In this document: one piece after another, positions 1-10,988 of the stretch
Layout: every line of letters begins with the position of its first letter
Numbering within the stretch: position 1 is the first letter of the stretch
NCBI GenBank assembly: GCA_019802505.1
Contig: JAFMOC010000425.1
Coordinates: 159,540-223,539 of the forward strand
DNA from: Corydoras sp. C115
Lineage: Eukaryota > Chordata > Actinopteri > Siluriformes > Callichthyidae
Length of the DNA stretch: 64,000 bases
Reading direction: 5' to 3'
Made by a program: the position numbers and the translations under genes
Notes under the pieces: generated by a model
What the model saw: the letters and a program-made list of their open reading frames with translations, nothing else
The model's database searches: none
What the model was told of the DNA's origin: nothing

Positions 1-271
1 GTCTCGGGCGCTGGGCAGATACATCCAGGACAGGGCGCCAATCCATCACTGGGTACACACTCACTCACACATACACACTCTATATGGGGCAATTTGGAGA
101 ATTCAATTGACCTTGATCCATGTTTTTGGACTGTGGGAGGAAACCGGAGAACCCGGAGGAAACCCATGCGGACAAGGAGAGAACATGGAAACTCCACCCA
201 GATTTGGATTCAGCTTAGGAATCCCAGCGCTGAGAGGAGAACATGCTAACCACTAAGCCACCGTGCCGCCC
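1..271 (-). mobile_element. V-SINE copy, cut by window edge
   Basis: The minus-strand copy reads from its 3' part (GGGCGCTGGGCAGATACA) to the tRNA-like head (CCACCGTGCCGCC). It carries an unusual GGATTCAGCTTAGG in place of the B-box GGATTCGAACC. The copy at 14867-15209 shares this mark, so the two are related by duplication. Confidence 0.9.
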
Positions 272-272
272 T

Positions 273-300
273 CTATATATATATATATATATATATATAT
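273..300. repeat. (TA)n microsatellite
   Basis: Pure TA run directly at the 5' (head) end of the first SINE. Confidence 0.95.
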
Positions 301-1205
301 TTTAAACTACATTATCATATTTCTTACCACAATTCGTTTTGAAAGAAAACCTTTTTTATTCTGGTCAGTGTCTTCTTTTGCCTGGAGAGCTTAAATATAT
401 AAAGCAGAAACAGGTGACTCTTTAACGATAGTAAAATGGGAACAGATTTACTTTCAGATCCAAAGCTTTGATTCAGTTCTGCCATATTAATGATTATAAT
501 GTGCTGGTTGAGCTTTTAGAAGGATGATCAGTGTATGGTTTTGGTTTGAATGCAGCGTGATGTAAAAACAATGTGGACAAGGCATTCTGATGACTGAACT
601 GGATATTATCACAATATAATAAGTGAATTTCTGCCCATTTCTGAGCAGGAGCTGTGGATAATGCTCAATTAATATATTTTTCTCATAATTAAACATTTGT
701 GCCCGTTGGCAGGTGAAGGTAGGGACCAGGATGGAGGCACTGGTTTCTTCATGGTTTTGAATGTTAAATGCTGATAGACATGGTCCACAGAGTAATCCTC
801 AGATATTTACTGTCGGGTTGATGCCATTAGCTGACTGGATGATGAGGTTTGTGGTGGGTCCAAACATAGCATCAGGTTTAGACTGGCACAGGGTCTCCAC
901 ATTCTTCAAACTGTTCATATCTACCCTTCATTCAGTTGGTCAGGTTTCTCCACTGGAGACATATACCGAATCTTGGTTTCAGTGACACTGGGTCTTTTGA
1001 TCACCACAAATATAAGCTTTTGATTAAAAATGAGGGTGTATTCATTTAAATTATATTATGTAAATATGTTATATTTATTTATTTGTATTATTTCACTTAC
1101 TTGCAGTGTTGCCACTTGATTTCTTTCTCTCAATAACACTGCACATCACGTCATCACTCACAGGAGTCATTCTATCACCATTAGGAGTTAAAAAAATTAA
1201 TAAGT
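301..1205. other. AT-rich unique sequence, no gene seen
   Basis: No long open frame, tRNA or recognisable transposon is seen. Positions 272-407 recur at 15210-15333 (see findings). The rest appears single copy in this window. Confidence 0.6.
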
Positions 1206-1217
1206 AATTAATATATG

Positions 1218-1560
1218 TTCATTCATTCATTATCTTCCACTTTATCCTCTATTAGGGTTGCGGTGGGGTTCCCCATGCCCATCCAGGGGAAAACGTCTTG
1301 GGCGCTGGGCAGATACACCCAGGACAGGGCGCCAACCATCGCTGGATACACACTCACACACGCACACTCTACTTGGGGCAATTTGGAGAACTCAATTGAC
1401 TTGATCCATGTTTCTGGACTGTGGGAGAAAACCGGCGAACCCAGAGGAAACCCACACGGACACGGGGAGAACATGGAAACTCCATCCAGATGGGGATTCG
1501 AAACAAGAATCCCTAGCTTTGAGAGGCAAACATGCTAACCACTAAGCCACCGTGCCGCCC
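1218..1560 (-). mobile_element. V-SINE, full length with TSD
   Basis: Runs from the ATTCATTCATTATCTTCC tail to the CCACCGTGCCGCCC head. It is flanked by AATTAATATAT at 1206-1216 and 1561-1571, an 11-bp target-site duplication. Confidence 0.93.
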
Positions 1561-1578
1561 AATTAATATATATATGTA

Positions 1579-1583
<5 letters not shown>

Positions 1584-1611
<28 letters not shown>
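1584..1611. repeat. (GT)n microsatellite
   Basis: Fourteen or so GT units just downstream of the SINE target-site copy. Confidence 0.95.
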
Positions 1612-1612
<1 letters not shown>

Positions 1613-1616
<4 letters not shown>

Positions 1617-2187
1617 TGGATATGTGTATAATGATGGCAACAAATGTTCCCTTTATTATACTGCTTAAATGTAAATATTCCAAAAAAAGCCGATTTCAAA
1701 AATCGACGTTACTAATATCAGAGCTGGGTCTGTCATCGTCTTTTAAGATGTTTTTCTTTTTTTGTGTGTGTTATTTTGATGTTGCCGAAATAGATTTAAG
1801 ACCTTTTTTAATATTCTTCATGTCTGAGTCAAATGTCAGTCATGCAAAAAGATTCACTTATATTCATTTCTATATACCCGACATATAAATACGCTCCAGA
1901 AGCTAATCTTGTTATGACAGCGCTTGCTTTTGTGCGATTGAGATTATCGGCAGACGTATGACCTGTCAATCCACAGACCGTTAAAGGAAGGGGTGGGTAT
2001 AAGAATGCGGGGATTTCCACAGATCCATTTACATGAAGGCTATTGATCTGCTTAAATCAAAGACTTTAAGAAGAAAAGAAAGGCTCTTTGATGACAGCTT
2101 AGGATGTTAAGAAAAGATTTTATTATCACATACACACATCATTAAATCTGACTAATATATTCAGTGTCATCTCAGTATCACACACAC

Positions 2188-2197
<10 letters not shown>
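1613..2197. other. Unique sequence, no gene seen
   Basis: Frames here are short. A 118-codon frame crossing it is made of the GT repeat and AT-rich sequence and has no recognisable domain. Confidence 0.6.

Positions 2198-2266
<69 letters not shown>
2198..2266. repeat. (TA)n microsatellite, left of SINE
   Basis: About 34 TA units. With 2586-2654 it brackets a SINE, as if the SINE had landed inside one TA tract. Confidence 0.95.
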
Positions 2267-2268
<2 letters not shown>

Positions 2269-2582
2269 CGGCACGGTGGCTCAGTGGTTAGCATGTTCTC
2301 CTCTCAGCGCTAGAGATTCCCGGTTTGAATCCCCATTTGGGTGGAGTTTCCATGTTCTCCCTGTGTCTGTGTGGGTTTCCTCTGGGTTCTCCGGTTTCCT
2401 CCCACTGTCCAAAAACATGGATCAAGTCAATTGAGTTCTCCAAATTGCCCCATGTAGAGTGTGTTTGTGTAAGTGAGTGTGTGCCCAGCGATGGATTGCG
2501 CCCTGTCCTGGGTGTATCTGCCCAGCGCCCGAAGCGTTCTCCCCTGGATGGGCATGGGGAACCCCACCGCGACCCTAATAGA

Positions 2583-2585
<3 letters not shown>
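2267..2585 (+). mobile_element. V-SINE inside (TA)n tract
   Basis: Begins with an intact GGCGGCACGGTGGCTCAGTG head. It ends at CCCTAATAGAGGA, so the last ~30 bases of the tail are absent and TA repeat follows immediately. Confidence 0.92.

Positions 2586-2654
<69 letters not shown>
2586..2654. repeat. (TA)n microsatellite, right of SINE
   Basis: About 34 TA units replacing the SINE tail. Confidence 0.95.
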
Positions 2655-2657
<3 letters not shown>

Positions 2658-2699
2658 TGACATTGAATAAATAAGTCAGATTTAATCATGTTTGTATGT

Positions 2700-3517
2700 C
2701 ATAATAAAAAATAAAAAAAAAACATATACTATAGAATTTGCCTTTCATAGAAAATTACAAATCTGGTACTGCCGGCTGTGCACAAGCGTATTTGAATAAT
2801 TGTTTTGTTTCATTTTATAAAACATCTACAATTTCTTCACCAACTACATGTGTGCAGTCCATTGGCCTGCATGCACAAATGGCTTGTCTTTACTTAGGAT
2901 TATATTAAATCCAAGTATGATTGCTCATGACACTCAGATTTAGTGTTTAATATGCCAGTGAATGTGTTGTTGATTACGCAGCATTGCAAAAGCATGGTGC
3001 TTATTTCTTGCTTAATCTACCAAATTGACATATAAGAAGCAAAATATTAGACACATCTGTATGAAAGCCATCCTTATTTAATAGATTTCAAGCTCTTTTA
3101 GACTTCAGAACTAACAAAATCCAAATGTGACATATCTGGAAGATGCTGAACAAGACAAATGTCTCTCCGATGAAACATCTGTTCAGTTTTCAGCAGCCAA
3201 TGAATCACATTGATCGGGCTTTTCTGGTACCGCCGGCTCACTGGTACACTGGGAAATCGTTCCCTATTGGAGGAAACAGCGTGGGGAATTACATTAATTA
3301 AAAGGCACTCATCTGTACCTTCTTTACTCCTTCACTCAGTTTTGATGTGGTTGCTTTTCATGTGACGAGACCAAAAAAAAAAAAGAAGATGAACTCGATG
3401 ATCAGAGGAAGGTTTGATTAGCACTGTGATTAAAGTCTGACTCAACAGACGGAAATTATGGTTTGCTGTGATCATCCAGTGACCAATCATTTGTAAAGGA
3501 AACTAAAAGAACAAACA
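2700..3517. other. Unique AT-rich sequence, no gene seen
   Basis: I see no gene or transposon signature. A short A-run lies at 3373-3384. Confidence 0.55.
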
Positions 3518-4229
3518 GTAACACTTTCCATGAATCCCATGTTCATAATGCATTATAAGTTCATTCACAAAGCTTTATAAAGTATTCATAAAGCTTTACA
3601 ATACTTGTCCTAACCCTTTTGTTAATGTACATAGATGTTTATAATCACATTTATAAATTTATAAAAACATGCCATGACATACTGTATTATAGATTATATA
3701 TTTTAACTGTTCATTAACTGATGATAGAAACCAGTGACATAAAGCCTTATAACGTTTGTGTTTAATGCTTATAATGCTTTTGCTAAAAATAATAACTTTA
3801 TTAGTGCTCATAACTGTTTATAAAAGCTTATAAGCTCTCTTTACAGGCATACAGTTATAAGTGTTGTCATTAATTACCTCTTTGAAAGAGACTGCATACA
3901 TAGTAGTACATAATGACTAATAAAAGCTTATAAATGCTCTTTACAGACTTTAAGTCATGTGTAATCGTCTTGTTTTCAGTAACAATGTCTACATTTTAAA
4001 GAATAGAAAATTGGAATAAGTTCATATTATAAAGCATTATGTCACTTTGTGTTATAAAGCCTTATGACAAATTTTTTATAACATTATACTTTATAACTAT
4101 GATTATAAACATCTGTGTACATTAACAAAGGCTTATGACAAATGTTATAAAGCATTATGAATACTTTATTAAGCTTTATAGATGCACTTATAATGCATTA
4201 TGAACACTGGATTCATAGAAAGTGTAACC
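3518..4229. mobile_element. TIR-bearing MITE-like element (~710 bp)
   Basis: The ends are inverted copies: GTAACACTTTCCATGAATCC on the left, and the reverse complement of the right end reads GTTACACTTTCTATGAATCC. The homology continues for about 130 bp on each side (TTCATAATGCATTATAAG, TGTACAnAGATGTTTATAAT). The interior is rich in CTTATAAnnGCTTATAA words. There is no open reading frame, so it is non-autonomous. A clear TSD was not found. A related internal fragment lies at 50855-51104. A Kolobok-type affiliation is possible from the terminal GTTACACTTT but is not shown. Confidence 0.75.
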
Positions 4230-4280
4230 GAAACAATGATGCTATTAATTCTATCTACATATCTGCTATATTTATTCATT

Positions 4281-4626
4281 CATTCATTCATTATCTCCCG
4301 CTTTATCCTCTGTTAGGGTCGCGGTGGGGTTCCCCATGCCCATCCAGGGGAGAACGTCTCGGGCGCTGGGCAGATACACCCAGGACAGGGCGCCAATCCA
4401 TCACTGGGCACACACTCACTCACACAGACACACTCTATATGGGGCATTTTTTGAGAATTCAATTGACTTGATCCATGTTTTTGGACTGTGGGAGGAAACC
4501 GGAGAACCCGGAGGAAACCCATGCAGACACGGGGAGAACATGGAAACTCCACCCAGATGGGTTTCGAACCGGGAATCCCTAGCGCTGAGAGGAGAACATG
4601 CTAACCACCAAGCCACCGTGCCACCC
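4281..4626 (-). mobile_element. V-SINE, full length with TSD
   Basis: Flanked by TATATTTATTCATT at 4267-4280 and 4631-4644, a 14-bp duplication. It belongs to the TATCTCCCGC / GGTCGCGGTGGGGTT tail type. Confidence 0.93.
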
Positions 4627-4644
4627 TATATATATTTATTCATT

Positions 4645-5520
4645 AATTTATTTTAATAGGATTTGAATATTAAAAAAATATATATTTTTATGCATTTCAT
4701 GCATCAAGGCACTGGAGCCTATCCCAGATCTTTTAGGGAAACGTCCAATATAGTGGAAACATACAATTCACATGCAATTTATTCATCTTTTATTCACAAA
4801 TAATGACGCACATAAATGTAACAGTATAAAAGCAGTACAATACACTGCTGTGTACTTTAATTATGCATCTCTTTAGGCTATTACCAAACTCCTAATTAAG
4901 AGCCACTTAATAATGCAGTCAGCTGATTGATTTAGTAATATATGAGCAGTCAATAGACTTAACAGGCCAGCAGTGTACACACACTTCAAACGGAATGAGA
5001 ATTAGAATGATAATGAATGGCCTTTAGGTAACTCTGTTTCATCACTGTCATTCAAACGCTTCAGCACCCGGTTCATTGTGCTCGTATATATTTTCAGTTC
5101 TGACATTCCTCCCCTATCCACTCCCAGCCCTGCTTCCTCACCGTGCGCTCTGCGTTAGAGGGTCGACATATGTGGTTTCATACATGCTGTGATTGGTCCA
5201 GGCTCATGCATGCTGCTCGCTGTTTTGGAGAGGCCCATGCAGAAGAGATCAATCACTCCTGTCGTTACCTCCTGAGCCCCTATCTTTTAGTTACCACACG
5301 CATCTGCAAAAAAACGCACCGTGAAATTGTGTGGCTCCTGCCCCATCAGAGCCATCTGCCTCCTCACATACACCTCAATCATCTTTAGTCTGCTGGGCTT
5401 CCAGTTCCATCATGATTCTGCAGCTATCAGGGTGCTTTTATGTAGCAATCACGCTCCCTAAACAAGAAAAGATTATAGTCTTGATCTGCCACAAAACTTT
5501 TGACACTGCTGAGAACTTGC
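4645..5520. other. Unique sequence, no gene seen
   Basis: Positions ~5100-5400 are less AT-rich than the surroundings (CACTCCCAGCCCTGCTTCC..). An 81-codon frame at 5143-5388 has no recognisable motif. Nothing supports an exon. Confidence 0.5.
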
Positions 5521-5555
5521 AGGATTATATATATATATATATATACACAGTCTAT

Positions 5556-5824
5556 AGGGTGGCCAATCTGGCTGGAGTTTCCATGTTCTCCCCGTGTCCG
5601 TGTGTTTCTCAGGTTTCCTCAATTGAATTCTCCAAGGTCAATTGAATTCTCCAAATTGCCCTATATACAGTGTGTCTGTGTGAGTGAGTGTGTGTCCAGT
5701 GATAGATTGGCGCCCTGTCCTGGGTGTATCTGCCCAGCGCCCGAAACGTTCTCCCCTGGATGGGCATGGGGAACCCCCCGCGACCCTAATAGAGGATAAA
5801 AGCGGGAGATAATGAATGAATGAA
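5556..5824 (+). mobile_element. V-SINE, head deleted
   Basis: The tRNA-like head is nearly absent. Homology starts at GGCTGGAGTTTCCATG. The core also lacks part of the CCTCCCACAGTCC segment, and a short CAATTGAATTCTCCAA stretch is duplicated. Confidence 0.88.
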
Positions 5825-5848
5825 TATATATGTATACCTTTATTTATA

Positions 5849-5854
<6 letters not shown>

Positions 5855-5941
<87 letters not shown>
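5855..5941. repeat. (TA)n microsatellite
   Basis: More than 40 TA units between two SINE copies. Confidence 0.95.
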
Positions 5942-5944
<3 letters not shown>

Positions 5945-6258
5945 GGCACGGTGGCTTAGTGGTTAGCACGTTCGCCTCTCAGCGCTAGGGATTCCCTCGG
6001 ATTCCCCGTGTCTGCGTGGGTTTCCTCCGGGTTCTCCGGTTTCCTCCCACAGTCCAAAAACATGGATCAAGTCAATCGAATTCCCAAAAATTGCCCCATA
6101 TAGAGTGTGTTTGTGTGAGTGAGTGTGTGCCCAGCGATCGATTGGCGCCCTGTCCTGAGTGTTTCTGCCCAGCGCCCGAGACGTTCTCCCCTGGATGGGC
6201 ATGGGGAACCCCACCGCGACCCTACTAGAGGATAAAGCGGGAGATAATGAATGAATAA
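5942..6258 (+). mobile_element. V-SINE with internal deletion
   Basis: The head is present. About 40 bases between the B box and the core are missing (GATTCCCTCGGATTCCCCG). The tail ends GGGAGATAATGAATGAATAAA. Confidence 0.92.
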
Positions 6259-6284
6259 ATATATATATATATATAGGGCATTAT

Positions 6285-6702
6285 TTCTGTTAAGATGGAC
6301 TTTGTAGTTCTACAATTCCAGACTGTAGTCCATCTGTTTGTGTTCTTTAGTACATACTGTGCACGTCCCCTTTACTCTGTTCTGATGGTCAGGACCCTAA
6401 TAGTACCACCACAGAGCAGGGATTATTTGGTGGGTGCATTATTCCTATCCCAGCAGTGTCACTGAGGTGTTTAAATGAAACTACAGCAGCACTGCTGCAC
6501 TAAAACCCCCTCACCACATCAGTGTCACTGCAGAACTGACAACAATCCACCACCCAAATGATACCTGTTCTGTGATGTTCCTGACCAACAGAGAACAGAG
6601 AACCAAGAGAAACAAGCAAACAAAAAGTCCATCTATATAGTAAGTGGAGAAAATAGACAATGTAGTAAGAAGGGGTTGTATCCAAACTTTTGATTGCTAC
6701 TG
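6285..6702. mobile_element. Foldback DNA element, internally deleted
   Basis: The left arm (GATGGACTTTGTAGTTCTAC .. TGGTCAGGACCC .. CCACAGAGCAGG .. ATTATTTGG) is the degenerate inverse of the right arm (CAATCCACCACCCAAATGAT .. CTGACCAACAGAG .. AAAAAGTCCATC). This layout matches a long-inverted-repeat non-autonomous transposon that I recall from ostariophysan fish genomes (from memory, not searched). No coding capacity. Its right half recurs at 18623-18945. Confidence 0.65.
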
Positions 6703-6705
6703 TTT

Positions 6706-7377
6706 TTTGTGATTTAACCTCCAAAAACATTTCTGAGGTCTGGTTTGTATCGGTGGTGTGTTTTTGTATTACAAAATTTCCAATGAGTTCCTGATAAATA
6801 ACTAAAATAATCTATACTGCGGATTAAATATTGATTTTACAAATTCCTTGAATTCTTTCATCGATTTTGATGTCCTGAATTTGATGTGTTACTGTTGTGG
6901 TATATCCCTTTATTGGTTCCACTGACTACGTTTGTAGTCTGTACCATTCACAGCATTATGTTGATGCTAAGTCTACCGCCGAATGAAATGAGAGTCCTAG
7001 CTGGAGGCTATGGTTTTCTATATAAATCTATATAGAGCCTTAATAATACAACAACGTGCATGAGGTTGAAGGTTAGATGTTGATATAAAAGCATTTCAAA
7101 CTTTCATATAGTGTCACGGTTTATACCAGGTTGCTCAAAAATGATTATTGATACAAAATTATGTGTATTTGAAGGAATACCCACATGACCATTAGCCAAA
7201 ATGTAATTTTATAGATTTGAAATGTTAATAATCCTTTAGCTACTATAATATACGCACAATTCTCTTTTACCTCTTTCTGATTGTAATTATCAGTTCATCA
7301 AACAACCATTTTAAAATTACTGTATTTAGTTTATTAAACTATTCAAAGTAAAAAAAAACTTAATTGAATTACAAAAT
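6706..7377. other. AT-rich unique sequence, no gene seen
   Basis: No open frames or repeats recognised. Confidence 0.55.
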
Positions 7378-7387
7378 ACATTTACAT

Positions 7388-7540
7388 TTAGTGCACTGGG
7401 AATCCAGGTGCGAATCCCGATCTGAAGTTGTTCTCCCATGTGCAATAGTTTTCATCTGGGTTCTTTGGTTTTCTCACAGTCCTAAATTTTAATTGGCTGC
7501 TTTATATTGCCCCAATCCAAATTTACCCATATATAGTATG
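7388..7540 (+). mobile_element. Old V-SINE, 5' half
   Basis: Divergent head and core (GGAATCCAGGTGCGAATCCC, GTTCTCCCATGTG, TTGCCCCAATCC). It continues at 7805 after an inserted LTR-like element. Confidence 0.75.
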
Positions 7541-7809
7541 TGTTACAATCAGCCAATGCCATGGCTAGAAAGGACAGAGTCCAAAACTGTAGAGGGTTCA
7601 TTAGTCTTTAATGCAGAAGACACCGGGTGAAACACAGCCATAGCAGGCGACAGGACATGACCATAACACAAAACAATTCAGAAAGGCTGGGTATTCCAAC
7701 ATATAGAGGTTAGTGACATGACGGGAAAACACAGTGGACACAGATTAAACGGATTTACCAGGAAAAGGGTCAAACAGGGTCCAATAGAGGGCGCAGATGT
7801 GACAGTATG
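7536..7809. mobile_element. Solo-LTR-like insertion with 5-bp TSD
   Basis: The 264-bp insert 7541-7804 begins TGTTACAATC and ends GATGTGACA, the TG..CA ends expected of an LTR. It is flanked by GTATG at 7536-7540 and 7805-7809. Removing it and one GTATG restores a continuous SINE, so it is a clean insertion. A solo LTR of a Ty3-like or other LTR retroelement is the simplest reading. No internal coding region or second LTR is present in the window. Confidence 0.68.
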
Positions 7810-7973
7810 CGTGTATTTTAGTGCCCAGTAATGGATTGGTGTCCTGTCCTGGGTGTATTTGCCCAGCACCAGAGATATTCACCCCTTGATGGACATAGGA
7901 ACCCCCCCCCCACACACACACACACTTAATTTTCTACCCCCTAGTGGAGATTCAAGTGGAAGATAATGAGCTA
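7805..7973 (+). mobile_element. Old V-SINE, 3' half
   Basis: Resumes with TAATGGATTGGTGTCCTGTC and ends GGAAGATAATGAG. It contains an expanded CCCCCCCCC(AC)n run at the usual C-rich site. Confidence 0.78.
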
Positions 7974-8890
7974 ACATAAGTATTTTAGGATTTTTCGTCT
8001 CATCTGTGCACATTCATGTACTGTAGATGTGTGTGATTCACACCTAAAAGTTCAGAATTCACTTTCAATGGCTGAGTTGCAATTCATCACCTCGTGTTTG
8101 GATCCCATAGTGAATTTTAAAGAAACCTGTTTTTCATTTGTCTTTTCCTCTTATTTCCATTTCATGGTTTTCAATTTGCATCTGTTTTCACCACCTTTCA
8201 GATAATCTTGTAACCCCTGTTCCTCTCTTCAGTAGATGCTAAACGGTCTTTATTGCACTCCGGAGAGCAGTAGCGCCTTTAAAGGCACGTTGATTCCCTC
8301 CAGATGAGATGCTAGACTATAACAGGACATGAAGTGGATTCCAGTAGACCCAGGAGTGTCATTCAGCAGATTCAGTCCGAAAGAAACAGAGTTCTGTGCT
8401 GTGATCGTAATGACAAATGGAGGAGGATGTTGGGTCCCAGATGTCACAAATCATGCAGCTGCATTGTCATGCTCCAGACAGCCTCTTCGTCCTCCATAAT
8501 CCCTTATGGTTGGGCGTTTAAATGAAGTCATTGATAAATTACTTCACTGAGTTGACAGGTGCAGTTGGAAAGTTTATTGTTAGATAATAAGTTTTCACCC
8601 GAAACAAACTGCCTTTGAACAGTGACTATAATATACTTCTCAACGTCTCTTATACCACCGGTCTTACCTCACACCAATCAATGAAAGGTTAATATAGACA
8701 ATGGACACTTTGAGATTTACAGCCTAAAGTTTATGTTTTTGTCATTTTAAAGTCAATACAATCATTTGGTTACCATCAATCACAGGGCCCGCCCAGTCTC
8801 CAGATGCACCACATGCAACACTGTCAAAAAATTAAAATAAGGAAAAAAATAAGTGGGCGTTCTGAAAACTGCGGTTTCAGTTGTTTCTTA
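7974..8890. other. Unique sequence, no supported gene
   Basis: The minus strand has a 65-codon frame at 8250-8447 that ends next to AATAAA (about 8243-8248). The frame has no recognisable domain and the match is probably coincidental. Confidence 0.5.
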
Positions 8891-8891
8891 A

Positions 8892-8968
8892 AGATGTCAA
8901 ATGACTCCGCCTTACGGACAAAGTTGGAAAGATGGTTCCACCATTTTGCGGTGGTGAACGCAACAGAG
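8892..8968. repeat. Duplicated locus segment (copy 1)
   Basis: TGACTCCGCCTTACGGAC .. CACCATTTTGCGGTGGTGAA is about 90% identical to 13283-13359. Each copy abuts a SINE at exactly the same base (GAACGCAACAGAG then the SINE head). Confidence 0.85.
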
Positions 8969-9273
8969 GGTGGCACGGTGGCTTAGTGGTTAGCATGTTC
9001 TCCTCTTAGCACTAGGGATTCCCGGTTTGAATCCCAATCTAGATGGAGTTTCCATGTTCTCCATGGGTCCATGTGGGTTTCCTCAGGGTATTCCAGTGTG
9101 TTTCATTCCACAGTCCAAAAACATGGATCAAGGTAAATCGAATTCTCCAAATTGCCTCATATAGAGTGTGTGTGTGTCTGTGTGAATAAGATAGATTGCC
9201 ACCCTGTCCTCGATGTATCTGCCCAGCGGTTGAAACATTCTCCCCTGGATGGCCAGGGTGAACCCCCCCCCCC
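8969..9273 (+). mobile_element. V-SINE, 3' truncated
   Basis: Head GGTGGCACGGTGGCTTAG. The copy stops in a C-rich run after GGCCAGGGTGAAC, with no tail and no second target-site copy. Confidence 0.9.
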
Positions 9274-9417
9274 CAAACTACAGTTTAGTCTGTAACTAAA
9301 GCTTTAAAAAGCTCATTTAATGGCTTTATTTAGGGGCTGGAACCATAATTGGCTTTAGATGTACTGTACCTGCAGTTGTAGCAAATTATAGGGGAATATG
9401 AGCCATTATCAAGTAAA

Positions 9418-9700
9418 GGTTTGAATTCTGATCTGGGTGGAGTTTCCATGTTCTCCTCGTGTGCGCGCTTGTTTCCTCCAGGCTTTAAGGTAAACTGAAT
9501 GCTGTAAATTGCCCCATATAGTGTGTGTGTCTCTGTAAGTGAATGTGCCCAGCGATAGACTGGCGCCATGTCCTTGGTGTATCTGCCCAGCGGCCAAAAC
9601 GCTATATCCTGGATGGGTATGGGGAACCAACCCTCCCCCACAACCCCATTAGAGGTTTAAGCAGAAGGTAAACAATGAATGAATGAATGAATAAATGAAT
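9418..9700 (+). mobile_element. V-SINE, head and core partly deleted
   Basis: GGTTTGAATTCTGATCTGGG through AAGCAGAAGGTAAACAATGA. Its 3' half forms the start of the tandem array described at 9505. Confidence 0.85.
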
Positions 9701-10016
9701 ATGAACATTATTTATATATGGGATCAGCCCATTGGTTGTTCCAGTCCCAATCTGGTATAAGTAGATGCGTTGTGTCAGAAAAGTGGTCCTATATACAGTA
9801 ACCATTCAAACTAAACGTAAATTGTGAAATGTCCTGTGAACAAAACAAAAGACAAAATGTAAAGTGTAGTTAGAGAGGAACACTCACTGTATGGAATGTG
9901 TTTTTTGGTTATCATGGGTGTCTGGCGTTATGGGTTCTGCTATAACGTGACTGGATTCAAACAAATCATGAATTGTGAAATGTAAAAAAAAGAATCCTGT
10001 TGAGGATTAGTTAGTC

Positions 10017-10215
10017 TAAATTGCCCCATTTAGTGTGTGTGTGTCTCTGTAAGTGAATGTGCCCAGTGATAGATTGGCGCCCTGTCCTGGGTGTATCTGC
10101 CCAGCGGCCAAAACGCTATATCCTGGATGGGTATGGGGAACCAACCCTCCCCCACAACACCATTAGAGGATTAAGCAGAAGGTAAACAATGAATAAATGA
10201 ATGAATGAATTAATA
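10017..10215 (+). mobile_element. V-SINE 3' half (tandem unit 2)
   Basis: Begins at TAAATTGCCCCATTTAGTG and ends in a GAATGAATGAATTAA tail. It was copied with the array rather than inserted independently. Confidence 0.88.
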
Positions 10216-10530
10216 TGAACATTATTTATATATGGGATCAGCCCATTGGTTGTTCCAGTCCCAATCTGGTATAAGTAGGTGTGTTGTGTCAGAAAAGTGG
10301 TCCTATATACAGTAACCACTCAAACTAAACGTAAATTGTGAAATGTCCTGTGAACAAAACAAAAGATGAAATGTAAAGTGTAGGTTTAGAGGAACACTCA
10401 CTGTATGGAATGTGTTTTTTGGTTATCATGAGTGTCTGGCGTTACGATTCTGCTATAACATGACTGGATTCAAACAAAGCATGAATTGTGAAATGTAAAA
10501 AAAAAGAATCCTGTTGAGGATTAGTTAGTC

Positions 10531-10731
10531 TAAATTGCCCCATTTAGTGTGTGTGTGTCTCTGTAAGTGAATGTGCCCAGAGATAGGTTGGCGCCCTGTC
10601 CTGGGTGTGTCTGCCCAGCGGCCAAAACGCTATATCCTGGATGGGTATCGGGAACCAACCCTCCCCCACAACCCCATTAGAGGATTAAGCAGAAGGTAAA
10701 CAATGAATGAATGAATGAATGAATGAATGAA
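10531..10731 (+). mobile_element. V-SINE 3' half (tandem unit 3)
   Basis: As unit 2, with a longer (GAAT)n tail of about seven units. Confidence 0.88.
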
Positions 10732-10988
10732 TATGAACATTATTTATATATGGGGTCAGTCCATTGGTTGTCCATTGGCCAGTCCCAATCTGGTATAAGT
10801 ATAAGTTGTGTCAGAAAAGTGGTCCTATATACAGTAACCATTCAAACTAAACGTAAATTGTGAAATGTCCTGTGAACAAAACAAAAGATGAAATGTAAAG
10901 TGTAGGTTTAGAGGAACACTGTATGGAATGTGTTTTTTGGTTATCATGGGTGTCTGGCGTTACGGTTCTGCTATAACATGACTGGATT

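Larger units (their letters stand above)
9505..10988. repeat. Tandem duplication, ~513-bp unit, 2.9 copies
   Basis: The units start at 9505, 10017 and 10531 (periods 512 and 514), each at TAAATTGCCCCAT. The third unit breaks off at ~10988. Each unit carries a SINE 3' half, then ATATGAACATTATTTATATA, AGAAAAGTGGTCCTATATAC, and ends with AATCCTGTTGAGGATTAG. The unit boundary falls inside SINE sequence. Confidence 0.93.

Noticed and set aside
3518..4229. Coding DNA transposon
   Set aside because: No open frame remains inside the inverted ends; only a MITE-like structure is supported.
8243..8447. Last exon on the minus strand ending beside AATAAA
   Set aside because: 65 codons without a recognisable domain. 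The hexamer overlapping the end of the frame is likely chance.
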